From: RHKX01 sp963745755
GTDB taxonomy: Bacteria; Actinomycetota; Thermoleophilia; Solirubrobacterales; 70-9
Direction: 5' to 3'
Length of the DNA stretch: 64,000 bases
NCBI GenBank assembly: GCA_963745755.1
Contig: CAVUYP010000001.1
Location: forward strand, 124,001 to 188,000
The notes beneath the pieces are model-generated. The model ran no database searches. It was not told the DNA's origin and saw nothing but the letters and a program-made list of their open reading frames with translations. Both the position numbers and the translations under genes were made by a program. Below are positions 52,356-63,343 of this stretch, one piece after another. Positions within the stretch are counted from its first letter, which is position 1. Every line of letters starts with the position of its first letter.

Positions 52356-53617
52356 ATGTGGTCGCGTAAACGGCTGGATGTGGGTTGGACGGACCTGGCC
52401 TACGGCGTCTGGCATTGCTTGCTGCCGCCGACGGCAGAAGTTCGCGAAATACGCAGGCCGCCGGCATTCGCCGACGACGTGCTGGCGTGCCTGTCCGTTC
52501 GGAGCGGTTTCGACCTGCTTTTGAGCGCGCTCGACTGGCCGCCGGGCAGCGAAGTGCTGGTCTCGGCCGTCACGATTCCGGACATGGCCGCCATCATCGA
52601 GGCCCACGGATTGAAGCCGATTCCCATCGACTTGACGCCTCGCGACATGAGCCCGCGAATTGAGCTGCTTCGTCAAGCCATCACGCCGGCGACCCGCGCG
52701 GTGCTCGTCGCTCATCTGTTCGGCGGACGGGTCGACTTGGCGCCCTTCGCCGAAACGGCCGCCGAGCACGGATTGCTGCTGATCGAAGACTGCGCACAAG
52801 CCTATCGGGGCCCCGGAGATCTCGGAGATCGCCGAGCTGACGTCTCGCTGTTCAGCTTTGGTCCGATCAAGACCGCGACGGCTCTGGGCGGCGCCCTGCT
52901 GCGCGTGCGAGACCCGCAGGCGTTGAAGTCGATGCACGCCAGGCAGGCCGTCTATCCAACGCAAAGCCGTCTGAAGTACCTGCAGCGCATCGCCAAGTAC
53001 TCTGGACTGAAGCTGCTTTCGGCCCCGGCGCCATTCAGTTGCCTGGCCACGGCTTGTCGTTGGTTGCGCGTTCGACCTTGACCGTCTGGTCAACGGCTCG
53101 GTGCGAGGCTTTGCGAGGCAGGATCTGCTGGCGCAGATTCGCCGCCGGCCCTGTGCGTCCCTGCTTGCGTTACTCGCACGCCGGCTCCGTCAGTTCGACG
53201 GTCGGCGGCTTGAAGCCCGAGCGACGGCCGCCCGAAAAGTGTTAGAGCGGTTGGAAGAAAAGGTGCTCTTCCCCGGGGCGGCGGCTGCAGATCATACGCA
53301 CTGGGTCTTGCCGGTATACACGTCGCGGCCGCGGGAACTGATCAAACGGCTGCGAGAAGCAGGCTTCGATTCGACGCAAGGGCAAAGCCTGTGCGTTGTT
53401 TCCGCGCCACCAGGCCGACCGGACTTGGAACCGCACGATGCGCGAGACGATGGCCGGTACAGTCTTCCTGCCCTGCTATCCGGAAATGACCGTCTCAGAA
53501 CGCGAGCGATTGATGCATACGGTGGCAGAGTACTTCGAGCAATTTCCTGAAGCGGTCTGCCGGCAAACGCCGCTCGCAGCGCCACAACCCAGCGTGCCGG
53601 CAAAGTTGGCGGTCTGA
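52356..53617 (+). CDS. DegT/DnrJ/EryC1-family PLP aminotransferase-like protein
   Basis: About 420 residues from ATG 52356 (GAGG about nine bases upstream). The N-terminal half has LDWPPGSEVLVSAVTIPDMA, TRAVLVAHLFGGRVDLAPFA, LLLIEDCAQAYRGPGDLGDR and the PLP Lys in VSLFSFGPIKTATALGGALL. The rest of the fold after a break near 53055 includes HWVLPVYTSRPRELIKRLRE, and after another near 53400 LPCYPEMTVSERERLMHTVA. DegT enzymes transaminate nucleotide-linked or free keto-sugars. GPIKTATAL-GG is atypical of sugar aminotransferases (usually SFxxxKxxxxGEGG), so the substrate is open. Convergent with a DUF1501 gene. Confidence 0.75.
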
Positions 53618-53669
53618 GGGCTGAAGGAAGCGAAAATTGACTCGACCAACGCTCCCTGTCGTGCAAGAA

Positions 53670-55109
53670 TTAGCCGAACACGCCTTCAATTGGCTCGCCT
53701 TCCGGCAAGACGAAGCGGGGTCGCTTTTGCCGGTCATAAAGCCGAGTGGCGCGATCAATGCCCAGTGCGTGATAGATCGTGGCCGCCACGTCGCTGGGAG
53801 AATAGCCGCGACCGGTCGGAAAAGCGCCTTGGCGGTCCGTGGCGCCAATGACTTCTCCGGCCCGCACGCCGGCGCCGGCGAAGAAGATTGACCCCGCGGC
53901 GCCCCAATGGTCGCGCCCGCCCAGGCTGTTGATCTTGGGCGTGCGTCCGAACTCAGTCAGATACACGACCAGGGTCGAATCGAGCAGGCCACGATCCTTG
54001 AGATCCGTCAGCAACGCCGCAAACGCACGATCGATGCCGGCTACGTGGTAGCCGCGTTTGGCCATTTCGCTGATATGCGGCTGTTTTTGAGCGGGTACCG
54101 CGTGGTTATCCCACAGGTTGCCATAGTCGTTGTCGTAGCCGTAGTCGACCATCACGAAGCGCGCCCCGGCTTCAACCAGTCGGCGGGCCATCAGGCAGCG
54201 GCCGCCGATCTTGGTGCGGCCATAGCTTTCTCGCAATGGTTCGGTCTCTTCGGACAGGTCAAATGCCCGACGCACGGCGGGAGCAGCCAACAAGTGGAAA
54301 GCGTTCTGGTAATGCCCGTCCATGGCGCCGCGCTTCTCGGCATCGCCGATCGCCCGGTCCAACGCGCCGCGCAGTTGCGAACGTCGTCCCAGGCGGTCGA
54401 TATCGAGCCCTTCAACCAGCTCCAGGGCCTGGGGCAGCAGGTCTTCGTTGGCCAGCGGCGAGGGATCGGCCGACTTCTCGCCGACGGTAAAATCCGGTTG
54501 TTCCGGCTCGCCGCCCACGCAAAATGGCGCGTATTGGCCGCCTAGCCAGCCGCCGACGAACTCGTTGACCGGCGGGGGCCCGGGCCGCGTAATGCCTGGC
54601 ACGGCAATGTAGCCCGGAAGTTGATTGCGCGGACCTTGCAGATACGAGACGATCGAACCGATGTTCGGCTCGCTCGTAATCTGCTGCATCGTTACCTTGA
54701 GGCCCGAAAGGCAATGCACCTGGCTCAGGAAGTGGTCGTTGCTGCCGTGCGAAAAACTGCGCACCAGGCAGAACTGGTCGTTGATCTTCGCCAGGTTGGG
54801 GCAGCTTTCGGCGAACTGCACGCCGGGCAGACGGGTGGCGATCGGCGACAGCGTGCCGCGAATGCCTTCCGGCGCTTCGGGTTTGGGATCCAGCGAGTCG
54901 TGATGCGTCACGCCGCCGGCCATCCACAAGAAGATCACCGACTTCGCCTTGGCCTGCGGCGCCGCCTCGCGCTCTGCGCTGGTTTCCGCTTGAGCTAGCC
55001 CCGGCAACAGCGCCGACGAAAGTCCCAGCGATCCGACTCTCAGCAGATCGCGACGGCTCCACGGCCCGCGGTAACGTTCAGACTGGCGTCGGATTCCGGC
55101 CATCGACAA
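53670..55109 (-). CDS. DUF1501 protein A
   Basis: 479 residues, one clean frame. Tat signal WSRRDLLRVGSLGLSSALLP (SRRDLL twin Arg). DUF1501 signatures: VIFLWMAGGVTHHDSLDPKP, VHCLSGLKVTMQQITSEPNI, GGRCLMARRLVEAGARFVMV, VVYLTEFGRTPKINSLGGRD and GEVIGATDRQGAFPTGRGYS. The GGVTHHDSLD and GRDHW motifs are family hallmarks. More distant from the following two copies than these are from each other. The function of the family is not known; proteins of this kind are exported and accompany PSCyt-type cytochromes. Confidence 0.88.
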   Translation of the reverse strand: MSMAGIRRQSERYRGPWSRRDLLRVGSLGLSSALLPGLAQAETSAEREAAPQAKAKSVIFLWMAGGVTHHDSLDPKPEAPEGIRGTLSPIATRLPGVQFAESCPNLAKINDQFCLVRSFSHGSNDHFLSQVHCLSGLKVTMQQITSEPNIGSIVSYLQGPRNQLPGYIAVPGITRPGPPPVNEFVGGWLGGQYAPFCVGGEPEQPDFTVGEKSADPSPLANEDLLPQALELVEGLDIDRLGRRSQLRGALDRAIGDAEKRGAMDGHYQNAFHLLAAPAVRRAFDLSEETEPLRESYGRTKIGGRCLMARRLVEAGARFVMVDYGYDNDYGNLWDNHAVPAQKQPHISEMAKRGYHVAGIDRAFAALLTDLKDRGLLDSTLVVYLTEFGRTPKINSLGGRDHWGAAGSIFFAGAGVRAGEVIGATDRQGAFPTGRGYSPSDVAATIYHALGIDRATRLYDRQKRPRFVLPEGEPIEGVFG

Positions 55110-55215
55110 ACTCCCAACAAACTCAGTTCACTCTTGGCCGCCGCCAACCGCACCAAAATCAGTCGTTCCTGTGTTACTTGCTCCGCACTCCGCCGTCTGC
55201 CACCGCGCGTTCTTA

Positions 55216-56541
55216 CTAGACCCACTCTTTGATCACGCGGCCCTCGTTGAGCCGGATGGGGCGGCCATCTGGGGCGATATGGATCGTATCAAGCGGAATG
55301 CCCAACTTCGAGTAGATCGTGGCGGCGATGTCTTCGCTGAGGTATTCGTGATCCACCGGCCGGCCCCCTTCCCCGTCGGTCTTGCCGAGCACGGCGCCGC
55401 CGGGAGTGCCGGCGCCGGCCATGATGGCAAAGCCCGCGGTCGACCAGTGATCGCGGCCGCTGGCCGAGTTAATCTTGGGCGTGCGGCCGAAATCGGTCAG
55501 CCAGACGACCAGTGTGGAGTCGAGCATTCCGCGTTGTTCGAGATCGATCAACAACTCAGGCAGGGCCTGATCGACCGGCGGAATCAACCGCTTCTCGAGC
55601 GAATCAAAATTCTTCTGGTGCGTGTCCCAGCCGCCGTCGGTCACGGTCACGAACCGCACGCCCCCTTCGATCAGCCGCCTGGCCAAGAGCAAGCTCTGGC
55701 CGAACTTGGTGCGGCCGTAGCGATCTCGCAACGCCGGATCCTCCTTGTCGATCTCGAAAGCCTGCTTCGTTTCCGGCGCCGTCACCATGTTGAAGGCGGA
55801 CTTGTAATACTCGTCGAGAATCCGGAACGCCTCGGGCTGCAAATCGGCCTGCTGCTGCACCGCGTCGATGGCGGCCAGCATGCTGCGGCGGCGATCGATC
55901 CGGGCGGCATCGGTCGATTTCGGCGGCGTGATATCCCGCACGACAAACGGCTCTTTGCTCGGATCGGCCAGCAGTTCGAATGCGGCATGCTCAAGGCCGA
56001 GGTAACCCGGCGCCCCGCCGCCGAATCGCCGATCGATGCTGGAACCTAACTGAATGTACGGCGGAATGGGCGTCTTGAAGCCCAACTCGCGACTGACGAC
56101 CGAACCGAAGCAGGGATAGGTCACCGCCGGATTAAACGGATGGCCCGACATCACGTAGGCGTCGGCCGTGCCGTGGCTGCCGTTGCGCGGGTTCCAACTG
56201 CGCAGCAAGGCAAATCGACCTTGCTCCTTGGCCATCCGCGGCACGATCTGCGTGAACTGCACGCCCGGCGTGGGCGTGTCGATCGTCTTGAACGGCCCTC
56301 GCACGCTGACCGGCGCCTCGGGCTTGGGATCGAAGGTATCGTGGTGGCTCGTGCCGCCTTGCGTCCAAATCAGAATGCAATTCGTATCGCGCGTCGTCCG
56401 GCCTTCAGCCGCCAAGGCTTGCTTGCGAGCCAGTGCCACAGGCAGCGAAACGCCCAGTCCGGCCAGAGCGCCAATCTGCAAAAAGGAGCGGCGGCGGATG
56501 CCTTCACAATCGCGAGTCGTCCCACTCCAAACGTTCAGCAT
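55216..56541 (-). CDS. DUF1501 protein B
   Basis: 441 residues, clean frame, with an N-terminal Tat-like signal (GIRRRSFLQIGALAGLGVSL). Motifs: ILIWTQGGTSHHDTFDPKPE, MAKEQGRFALLRSWNPRNGS, HGTADAYVMSGHPFNPAVTY, GQSLLLARRLIEGGVRFVTV, TDFGRTPKINSASGRDHWST and the C-terminus GRPIRLNEGRVIKEWV. It is closely related to protein C over its whole length, with the same signal layout, order of motifs and C-terminal peptide, so the two are tandem duplicates. Transcribed on the minus strand in the order C, B, A. Confidence 0.9.
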   Translation of the reverse strand: MLNVWSGTTRDCEGIRRRSFLQIGALAGLGVSLPVALARKQALAAEGRTTRDTNCILIWTQGGTSHHDTFDPKPEAPVSVRGPFKTIDTPTPGVQFTQIVPRMAKEQGRFALLRSWNPRNGSHGTADAYVMSGHPFNPAVTYPCFGSVVSRELGFKTPIPPYIQLGSSIDRRFGGGAPGYLGLEHAAFELLADPSKEPFVVRDITPPKSTDAARIDRRRSMLAAIDAVQQQADLQPEAFRILDEYYKSAFNMVTAPETKQAFEIDKEDPALRDRYGRTKFGQSLLLARRLIEGGVRFVTVTDGGWDTHQKNFDSLEKRLIPPVDQALPELLIDLEQRGMLDSTLVVWLTDFGRTPKINSASGRDHWSTAGFAIMAGAGTPGGAVLGKTDGEGGRPVDHEYLSEDIAATIYSKLGIPLDTIHIAPDGRPIRLNEGRVIKEWV

Positions 56542-56717
56542 GATCGCCTGACTCCGTGATAGGTTTCTTCTGACCGTCGAAACTTTGACCGTCTCGATTT
56601 ACGGCTTCCGGCTCATCGATCTCGGTACGGTGCGTCTGGGAGCCGACGCAACTGCTTTCAGTTTCCTTTGCTCCGCGCTTTGCGTTTCCCGCCTCTGCGT
56701 TTCCTGCTCCGTGCTGT

Positions 56718-58045
56718 TTACATCCACTCCTTGATCACGCGGCCCTCATTGAGCCGGATCGGGCGGCCGTCGGGTGCGGTGTGCGATTGTGTCGAGCGGA
56801 ATGCCCAGCTTGGTGTAAACCGTGGCGGCAATGTCTTCGGTGAAGTACTCATCGTCGACCGGCCGGCCGCCTTCCTCGTCGGTCCTGCCCAGGATTGAAC
56901 CGCCGGGAATGCCTGCGCCGGCCATCATAGTAAAGCCGGAGGTGGCCCAGTGGTCGCGGCCGCTGGCCGAATTGATCTTCGGCGTGCGGCCGAAGTCGGT
57001 TAGCCAGACGACGAGCGTCGAGGAGAGCAGACCGCGTTGCTCCAGGTCGGTCAGCAGTTCGGGAATCGCCTGGTCCAGCGGCGGCATGCTTGCCCTTGAG
57101 CCATTGAACAGTTTGGCGTGATGGTCCCAGCCGCCGTCGGTAACGGTCACGAACCGCACGCCCGACTCGATCAGCCGGCGGGCCAGCAGGCAGCTCTGGC
57201 CGAAGCGGTGTCCGGCCATAGCGATCGCGCAAGCGTGGCGTCTTCGCCTTCGATATCAAAGGCCTGTTTCGTTTCCGCCGCGGTGATCATGTTCAGCGCC
57301 GTCGGTAGTGCTCGTCGAGGGCGTGGAACGCGGCCGGCTGCAGCGTCGATCTTCTGTTGCAGGGCGTCGACTTGGCCGAGCATGCGGCTGCGGCGTTCGA
57401 TTCGCGGCACGTCCACGCCCTTGGGCGGCGTGATGTCGCGCACGTTGAACGGCGTCGTGTTCGGGTTGGCCAGCAGTCTCGAAGGCGTTGTGTTCGGCGC
57501 CCAGAAGACCCGCCGTGCCGCCGCCGAAGGTCGCGTGGTCGACGCGTCGCCGAGTTGCATGAACGGCGGCATCTGGTCTTGAAGCCTTTCTCACGTGGCG
57601 ATCACCGAACCGTAAGCAGGGATAGTCACGGCCGGATTGAATCGGATGGCCCGACATCATGCACTGGTCGGCCACGCCGTGTCTGGCGTTCTTCGGGTTC
57701 CAGCCTCGCAAGATGGCGAAGCGGTTCAGCTCGCGGGCCATTCGGGGCACGATCTCGGTGAACTTCACGCCCGGCACGGCCGTGTCGATCGTCTGATATT
57801 CGCCCTTGACGCTGGCCGGCAGCTTCGGGCTTAGGATCGAAGGTGTCGTGATGGCTCGTGCCGCCTTGCGTCCAGATCAGGATACAGTTGACGTCGTTGG
57901 CAGGCGCCGGAGCGGCATTCGCGGTTCTACCAGCCAATAGGGCAGGCAACGTAAGCCCCAAGCCGGCCAACGAGCCCACTTGAAGAAATTCGCGACGATG
58001 AATGCTTTCGCAATCGCGCGACGTCCCCTGCAGAAACTTGAGCAT
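56718..58045 (-). CDS. DUF1501 protein C (tandem duplicate of B)
   Basis: About 442 residues from MLKFLQGTSRDCESIHRREF, with the Tat signal HRREFLQVGSLAGLGLTLPA. Motifs are as in protein B: ILIWTQGGTSHHDTFDPKPE, ARRLIESGVRFVTVTDGGWD, TDFGRTPKINSASGRDHWAT and the end RLNEGRVIKEWM at 56721-56756. Unlike B it has many one-base breaks (near 57830, 57640, 57580, 57480, 57345, 57300, 57210, 57090 and 56780). Because essential genes in the window show the same kind of breaks, I do not treat it as dead on this evidence. Confidence 0.82.
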
Positions 58046-58415
58046 TGGTTGCTACTCCGAGCAAGGCGGGAAGTTTTGAGGCGGGATCGATGCAGACCTC
58101 TCGATTATATCGGCGCCCTGCAACCAATCAAGAAGAAGTGATGCGTGTCCAAGGGACGGTTTCACAGGGTTTCCAAGTCGATCTTGCCGCTCATCAACCG
58201 ACGGTCTGCCGCACAAACAAAATAGCCCGACAACGCTCCGCAGTTTGCCGCCAGACTGCTCAGGCAAGAACGGCCGGTCCTGGGCATCGCAGGTCGCCCC
58301 AGGAGAAAATCTAAGTAATATCTCTCAAGGACGAAATGAAAAACTCTTGGCAGTTAGCTCACTGCACGTACATAATGAGGCGTTGATCCGTTACCCGCCC
58401 GGTAACCAGTTCCGA
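58046..58415. other. Divergent control region between DUF1501-C and the Ig/PSCyt gene
   Basis: About 370 bp with no gene. The left part has a promoter-like site for the minus-strand gene (see 58104-58131). The plus-strand frame of the next gene stays open back to 58245, so a longer N-terminus there cannot be fully excluded. Confidence 0.4.
58104..58131 (-). promoter_or_regulatory. Candidate promoter for the DUF1501 C-B-A run
   Basis: On the minus strand TTGATT (58131-58126), a 16-bp spacer and a perfect TATAAT (58109-58104). Transcription would start near 58097, about 52 bp before the DUF1501-C ATG. Confidence 0.45.
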
Positions 58416-60971
58416 ATGCATCCCCTGCCGGAGACGCTGGTTGCCGAACAACGCAAAGCCGGAGACTTCCGCGTGTTTCTCGCCCTGCCTGGCCAGAGTT
58501 TCTCGCGTCTGCTGCTCGCCGCATTGGCTTCGGGCCTGCTGTTTGCCGTGGCTCCCGCCCGTGTGCTTGCCGCAGGATTTCAAGTTTCGCCGCCCAAGCT
58601 CGTCCTGGAAGGTAACTACGCCCGGGCCCAGTTGCTGGCGACGGCGGTCGGACCTGACGGTTCCGTCAACGAACGCTCGAACGACCTGACACACGCCGCG
58701 ACGTACGCGTCGTCGAATCCGCAGGTGGTCACGGTTTCCAGCAGTGGATTTGTGTTGGCCACGGGCAACGGCGAAGCGGTAATCTCCGTAACGGCCGGCG
58801 CCGAAACGGTGCAAACGCCGGTCACCGTCAGCGGCGTGCTGCCCCAACCCGTCATTGCTTTCAAGACGCAGGTCTTGCCCGTGCTGACCAAGGCGGGCTG
58901 CAACTCCGGGCCCTGCCACGCCAGCCAATACGGCAAGGGGGGCTTCAAACTCTCAGTGTTCAGTTTCGCTCCGGAAGAAGACTACCAGGCGATCGTTCGC
59001 GACCGGCGGCAGCGCCGCGTGAACATGCTGGATCCGGAGCACAGCTTATTCCTGCAGAAGCCCACGTTGGAGGTTCCGCACGGCGGCAATCGTCGACTGA
59101 CTGCCGGTTCCATCGATTACGAGCTGCTCAAGAACTGGCTGATCCGGGGGGCGCAGGGACCGAAAGCCGACGAGCCCAAGGTGCAATCGGTGAAGGTCAT
59201 TCCGCCGCGCCGGGTTGGCCCTGTGGGCATGATGCAGCAGTTGCAGGTGTTGGCGACGTATACCGACGGCAAGACGCGCGACGTCACCTGCTGGGCCAAG
59301 TTCGACAGCCTCGACGACAGCGTGGTGACGGTGACGGAGGACGGACGCTTCACGACCGCCGGCAAAGGGCAGTCGAACGTGATGGTGCGTTTCGAAGGGC
59401 AAGCTGAGATCGCCACCGTCGTCGTGCCTTACGCGGACAACTTTGAACTGGTCGACTGGAAAGAAAACAACTTCATCGACGCACTGGCGGCCAAGAAGTT
59501 TCGCGAGCTCGGCCTGCCCCCTTCGCCGCTGTGCGACGACGCGACGTTCGTCCGCCGCGCGTTTCTCGACGCCATCGGCACGCTGCCGACGATCGAAGAG
59601 ACCAAGACGTTCATCGACTCGACCGATCCCGATAAACGCAAGAAGTTGATCGACAGCCTGCTCGGACTGACGGGCGATCCGGCGAAGGACATTTACAACA
59701 ACCAGTATGCAGCGTATTGGACGTTGAAGTGGGCCGACCTGATCCGCTCGAATTCGAAGGTAATCGGCGAGCAAGGCATGTGGGCCTTGCACAACTGGAT
59801 CGGCGAGTCGTTGCGTCAGAACAAGCCGTTCGACCAGTTCGTGCGCGAACTGATTACGGCCAAGGGTTCGATCTATCGCGATGGGCCGGCCAACTACTTC
59901 CGCGTGGCGAACAATCCGCAGGACCTGTGTGAAACGACCAGCCAGTTGTTTCTCGGCGTGCGGATGCAATGCGCCAAGTGCCACCATCACCCGTATCGAA
60001 AAATACGGGCAGGAAGACTACTACAGCTTTGCCGCCTTCTTCGCCCGAGTCGGCACCAAGAACGAGCCAGGAGTTCGGCCTGTTCGGTCGCGAGCAAGTG
60101 GTCATGGTCCGCAATGGCGGCGACGTCAGGCATCCGCGCACCGGCCAGGTAATGCAGCCCACGCCGTTGGAAGGCGAGCCGGCGCCCGAAACGCCCGATC
60201 GGCGCCAGGCCGCTGGCTGACTGGATGACCAACCCCGCCAACCCGTTCTTCGCCAAGAACGTCGTCAATCGTTACTTCGCCTACCTGACGGGGCGAGGGC
60301 TGGTCGAGCCGATCGACGACATGCGGGCCACCAATCCGCCGAGCAACGGCGAATTGCTCGACGCGTTAGCCGTCGACTTCGCCAAGAACTGTTTCAATCT
60401 GAAGCAGTTGCTGCAGAAGATCATGAACTCGCGCCTGTATCAGCTCGACTCGCAGCCGCTGCCGGCCAACGCGGCGGATAGCCGCTATTATTCCCACTAT
60501 CGGGTCAAACGACTGGCCGCCGAGCCGCTGCTGGATGCCATCGACCAGGTGCTCGGCACGCAGACGAAATTCAAGAGCGTGCCGTTGGGAACCCGGGCCA
60601 TCGAATTGCCTGACGGCGATTATCCCGATTACTTCCTCAAGACGTTCGGCAAGCCGGGGCGCGTGAGCGTGTGCGAATGCGAGCGTACGCCCGACGCCAA
60701 TTTGGCGCAGGCGCTGCACACGCTCAACGGCGACCTGCTGGCCAACAAGATAGGCGACGCCAAAGGACGCCTGGCGACGCTGCTGGCCGCCAACAAGCCG
60801 TTCGAAGAGAACGTGACCGAGTTGTACCTGGCCACGTGGTCGCGTCGGCCGACGCCCGAAGAACTGGCCGTTTGCCAATCGTTTCTCGCCCAATGCCCCG
60901 ATCCGAAGACGTTTTACGAAGACCTGCTATGGACGCTGATCAACTCAAAACAGTTTTTGCACGTCAGGTGA
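58416..60971 (+). CDS. Ig-like (BIG2) plus DUF1549/DUF1553 planctomycete cytochrome-like protein
   Basis: About 850 residues from ATG 58416 with a signal peptide (LLLAALASGLLFAVAPARVL). An Ig-like BIG2 domain follows (VTVSSSGFVLATGNGEAVIS). The heme-type motif AGCNSGPCHASQYGKGGFKL is CxxxxCH rather than CxxCH, as in this subfamily. A second Ig-like strand set comes next (VVTVTEDGRFTTAGKGQSNV). DUF1549 has FIDALAAKKFRELGLPPSPL, FVRRAFLDAIGTLPTIEETK and LGVRMQCAKCHHHPY. DUF1553 has NPFFAKNVVNRYFAYLTGRG, GRVSVCECERTPDANLAQAL and LYLATWSRRPTPEELAVCQS. Breaks are near 60000, 60065 and 60215. The next gene starts in its last codons (GTGA overlap). Confidence 0.88.
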
Positions 60972-63209
60972 AGACTATGCGGCATGTGGCAGCCAACTTC
61001 GGAATGCAGAATGCGGAATGCGGAGCCTCTGATCGCAAGGTCTTCAGCGCCGCATCGCTCTTGTCGACGTTCGTATTGATTCTGCACGCCGCTTGCGCCG
61101 CTCCGGCGTTCGGCCAAAGCTCATACCCGATGCTGATGAGCCTCAAGCCGATCGCGGTGCAGCTTGGCGCCTCGACGGAACACGAGGTCTCGGCGCGTTA
61201 CAATTTATACGGCGCCAGCCAGGTGCTGGTCGACGGCCCCGGCGTGACGGGCGAAGTCGTGCAGCCCGAAACGAAGCCGGAAGAAGCCAAGCCCGATCAG
61301 GCGAAAGCGGCCGAGACCAAGGACGAAAAGAAGCCGGCCGAACCGCCCAAGAAGCCCCAGGTTCCGAAAATCAAATTGAAGTTCACCGTCGCCGCCGACG
61401 CCGTGCCGGGACCGCGCAGCTTTCGCGTCATTACTCCGCAAGGCGCCTCAACCGTCGGCCAGTTGGTGCTGGTGCGAGACCCGGTGACTTACGAAGCGGC
61501 CAAAAACGACGCGCTGGCCGACGCTCAGGCGGTCACGTTGCCCGCGACGCTCTGCGGAGCGATTGAAAAGGCGGAAGACGTCGACTTCTTCAAGTTCACC
61601 GTCGAGGCCAATCAATCGTTGACGTTTCACGTGCAGTCGTCGCGATGCCAAGACAAGATCCATGATCTGCAGGTGCATTCCGATCCGATTCTCACGTTGC
61701 GAAACTCCATGGGCGCCGTGCTGGCGCTGAACGACAATTACTTTTTCGGCGATCCGCTGCTCAACTACCGCTTTGCAACGGCGGGAGAGTACATCCTGGA
61801 AATCCGCGATGCTCGCTACCAGGGCAATGCGGAATGGCAGTACAGCATCGAGGCCAACGATCGCCCGTTCATCACCAACGTTTACCCGCCGCGCGTCACG
61901 CCGGGTTCCGCAACGCGAGTCACGCTGGTCGGCTTCAACTTGCCGGCCGATCCGACGGCGCTGATCACGTTGCCGCCGGAAACGCCCGATGGTCTGCAGT
62001 GGATTAACCTGCCGCTGGCCGGAGCCGCCGGCCAGCCCGGCGCCGGTCATCGTCAGCCGTTTGCCCGAAGCGATGGAGACGGAGGCCGACAACGATCAAC
62101 TGGCCCAGGCCCAACCGGTCGGTTTACCGGCCGGGGTGAGCGGCTGCATTTCGAAGCCGGGCGACGTCGATTACTACGCGTTCGAGGCCAAGAAGGGGGA
62201 GCACATCAGTTTCGAGATTGTGGCCAGGCGGCATCAATCGGCGCTCGATTCCATCGTCCGCGTGCTCAACGAAAAAGGGGGCGCGGCTCTGGAAAGCGAC
62301 GACATGAACACGGGCCGGCACATCTACGCCGACTCGCAAAGCGAGAACTGGACCGCGCCCGCCGACGGCAAGTATTACGTCGAAGTGCGCGACCTGCACT
62401 TGCGCGGCGGGCCGGAGTTCGTCTACTTTCTCGAAATCACCCGCAGCGAGCCGTACTTCCAGCTCGATCTCGACACCGACAAGACCTTGCTGGCGCCGGG
62501 CGTTGGCGCGGTGATCTTCGTGAGGGCTTATCGCAAGAATGGTTTTGCCGGCGACGTGCAACTGGCGATCGAGGGGTTGCCGCCCGGCGTCACGGCGCAG
62601 TGCGGCCGGATTCTTGCCAGCGAAAAGGACGGCTGCATCGTCTTGCAAACCGCCTCCGATGCCCCGTTGGGGGCCGCCAACGTCAAGGTCACCGGCACGG
62701 CGACCATGCCGGCGGCAGATGCCAACCAGCCGCCGCTGCAGCTTTCCGCTATGGCCTACCCGATGCAGGAAATCTACATGCCCGGCGGCGGGCGTTCTCA
62801 TTTCCCAGTGGAAATGCACACCGTCTCCGTCGGCGACGTGATGGATATCAAGAGCATCAAAGTCAGCACGAACGCGATCACGCTCAAGCCGAACGAGTCG
62901 CAGAAGATCGATGTCGAGATCGAGCGGCAGGAAGGTTTCAAAGGCAACGTCACGCTCGATTGCCTGATGCAGCATCTCGGCGGCGTGTTCGGCAACAGCT
63001 TGCCGCCGGGCGTCAAGATCGACGACAAAAACAGCCAGACGTTGCTCGCGGGCGATCAATCAAAAGGCCATATCACGTTGATCGCGGCGGCCGACGCCAA
63101 GCCGGTGGAGAACCAGCAGTTTTGCGTGATGGCCAACGTCTCGATCAATTTCGTGATGAAATACACTTATTCCAGCGAGCCGTTGAAAGTGACCGTCGCG
63201 GCGCCGTGA
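60968..63209 (+). CDS. Secreted PPC-domain beta-rich protein
   Basis: About 747 residues. GTG 60968 overlaps the previous stop; ATG 60977 is three codons later. The signal is SAASLLSTFVLILHAACAAP. Domains: an N-terminal beta domain (MLMSLKPIAVQLGASTEHEV), a Glu/Lys/Pro-rich insert (residues about 95-135), then a pre-peptidase C-terminal domain with CGAIEKAEDVDFFKFTVEAN, HVQSSRCQDKIHDLQVHSD and FATAGEYILEIRDARYQGNA. A second PPC-like domain has VSGCISKPGDVDYYAFEAKK and ADGKYYVEVRDLHLRGGPEF. A C-terminal Ig-like part follows. One break near 62030. Translational coupling suggests that it works with the cytochrome-like protein upstream. Confidence 0.8.
60998..61025 (+). repeat. Four heptamers in the 5' end of the PPC gene
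   Basis: TTCGGAA TGCAGAA TGCGGAA TGCGGAG, exact 7-nt phase, same consensus (TGCGGAA) as at 48604. They lie about 20-50 bases after the start codon and encode FGMQNAECG, just ahead of the signal peptide. Confidence 0.75.
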
Positions 63210-63223
63210 ACGGGAAGCAAAGA

Positions 63224-63270
63224 GTAAAGAGCGTCGAGTAAAGAGCGTCGAGTAAAGAGCGTCGAGTAAG
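63224..63270 (+). repeat. 14-bp tandem repeat between the PPC gene and the last gene
   Basis: GTAAAGAGCGTCGA at 63224, 63238 and 63252, identical, then a partial copy. 14 is twice the heptamer length. It begins 15 bases after the PPC stop codon. Confidence 0.85.
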
Positions 63271-63343
63271 GAACAGCGCGGAGAGGAAAGCAGGCAGGTT
63301 TTCACCTGGGGCGGCAACTACTAGTGATAGGAGCCATGCAGCG

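Noticed and set aside
56718..58045. DUF1501-C as a decaying pseudogene next to intact B
   Set aside because: The breaks are the same one-base homopolymer type seen in essential genes; motifs and both ends are conserved.
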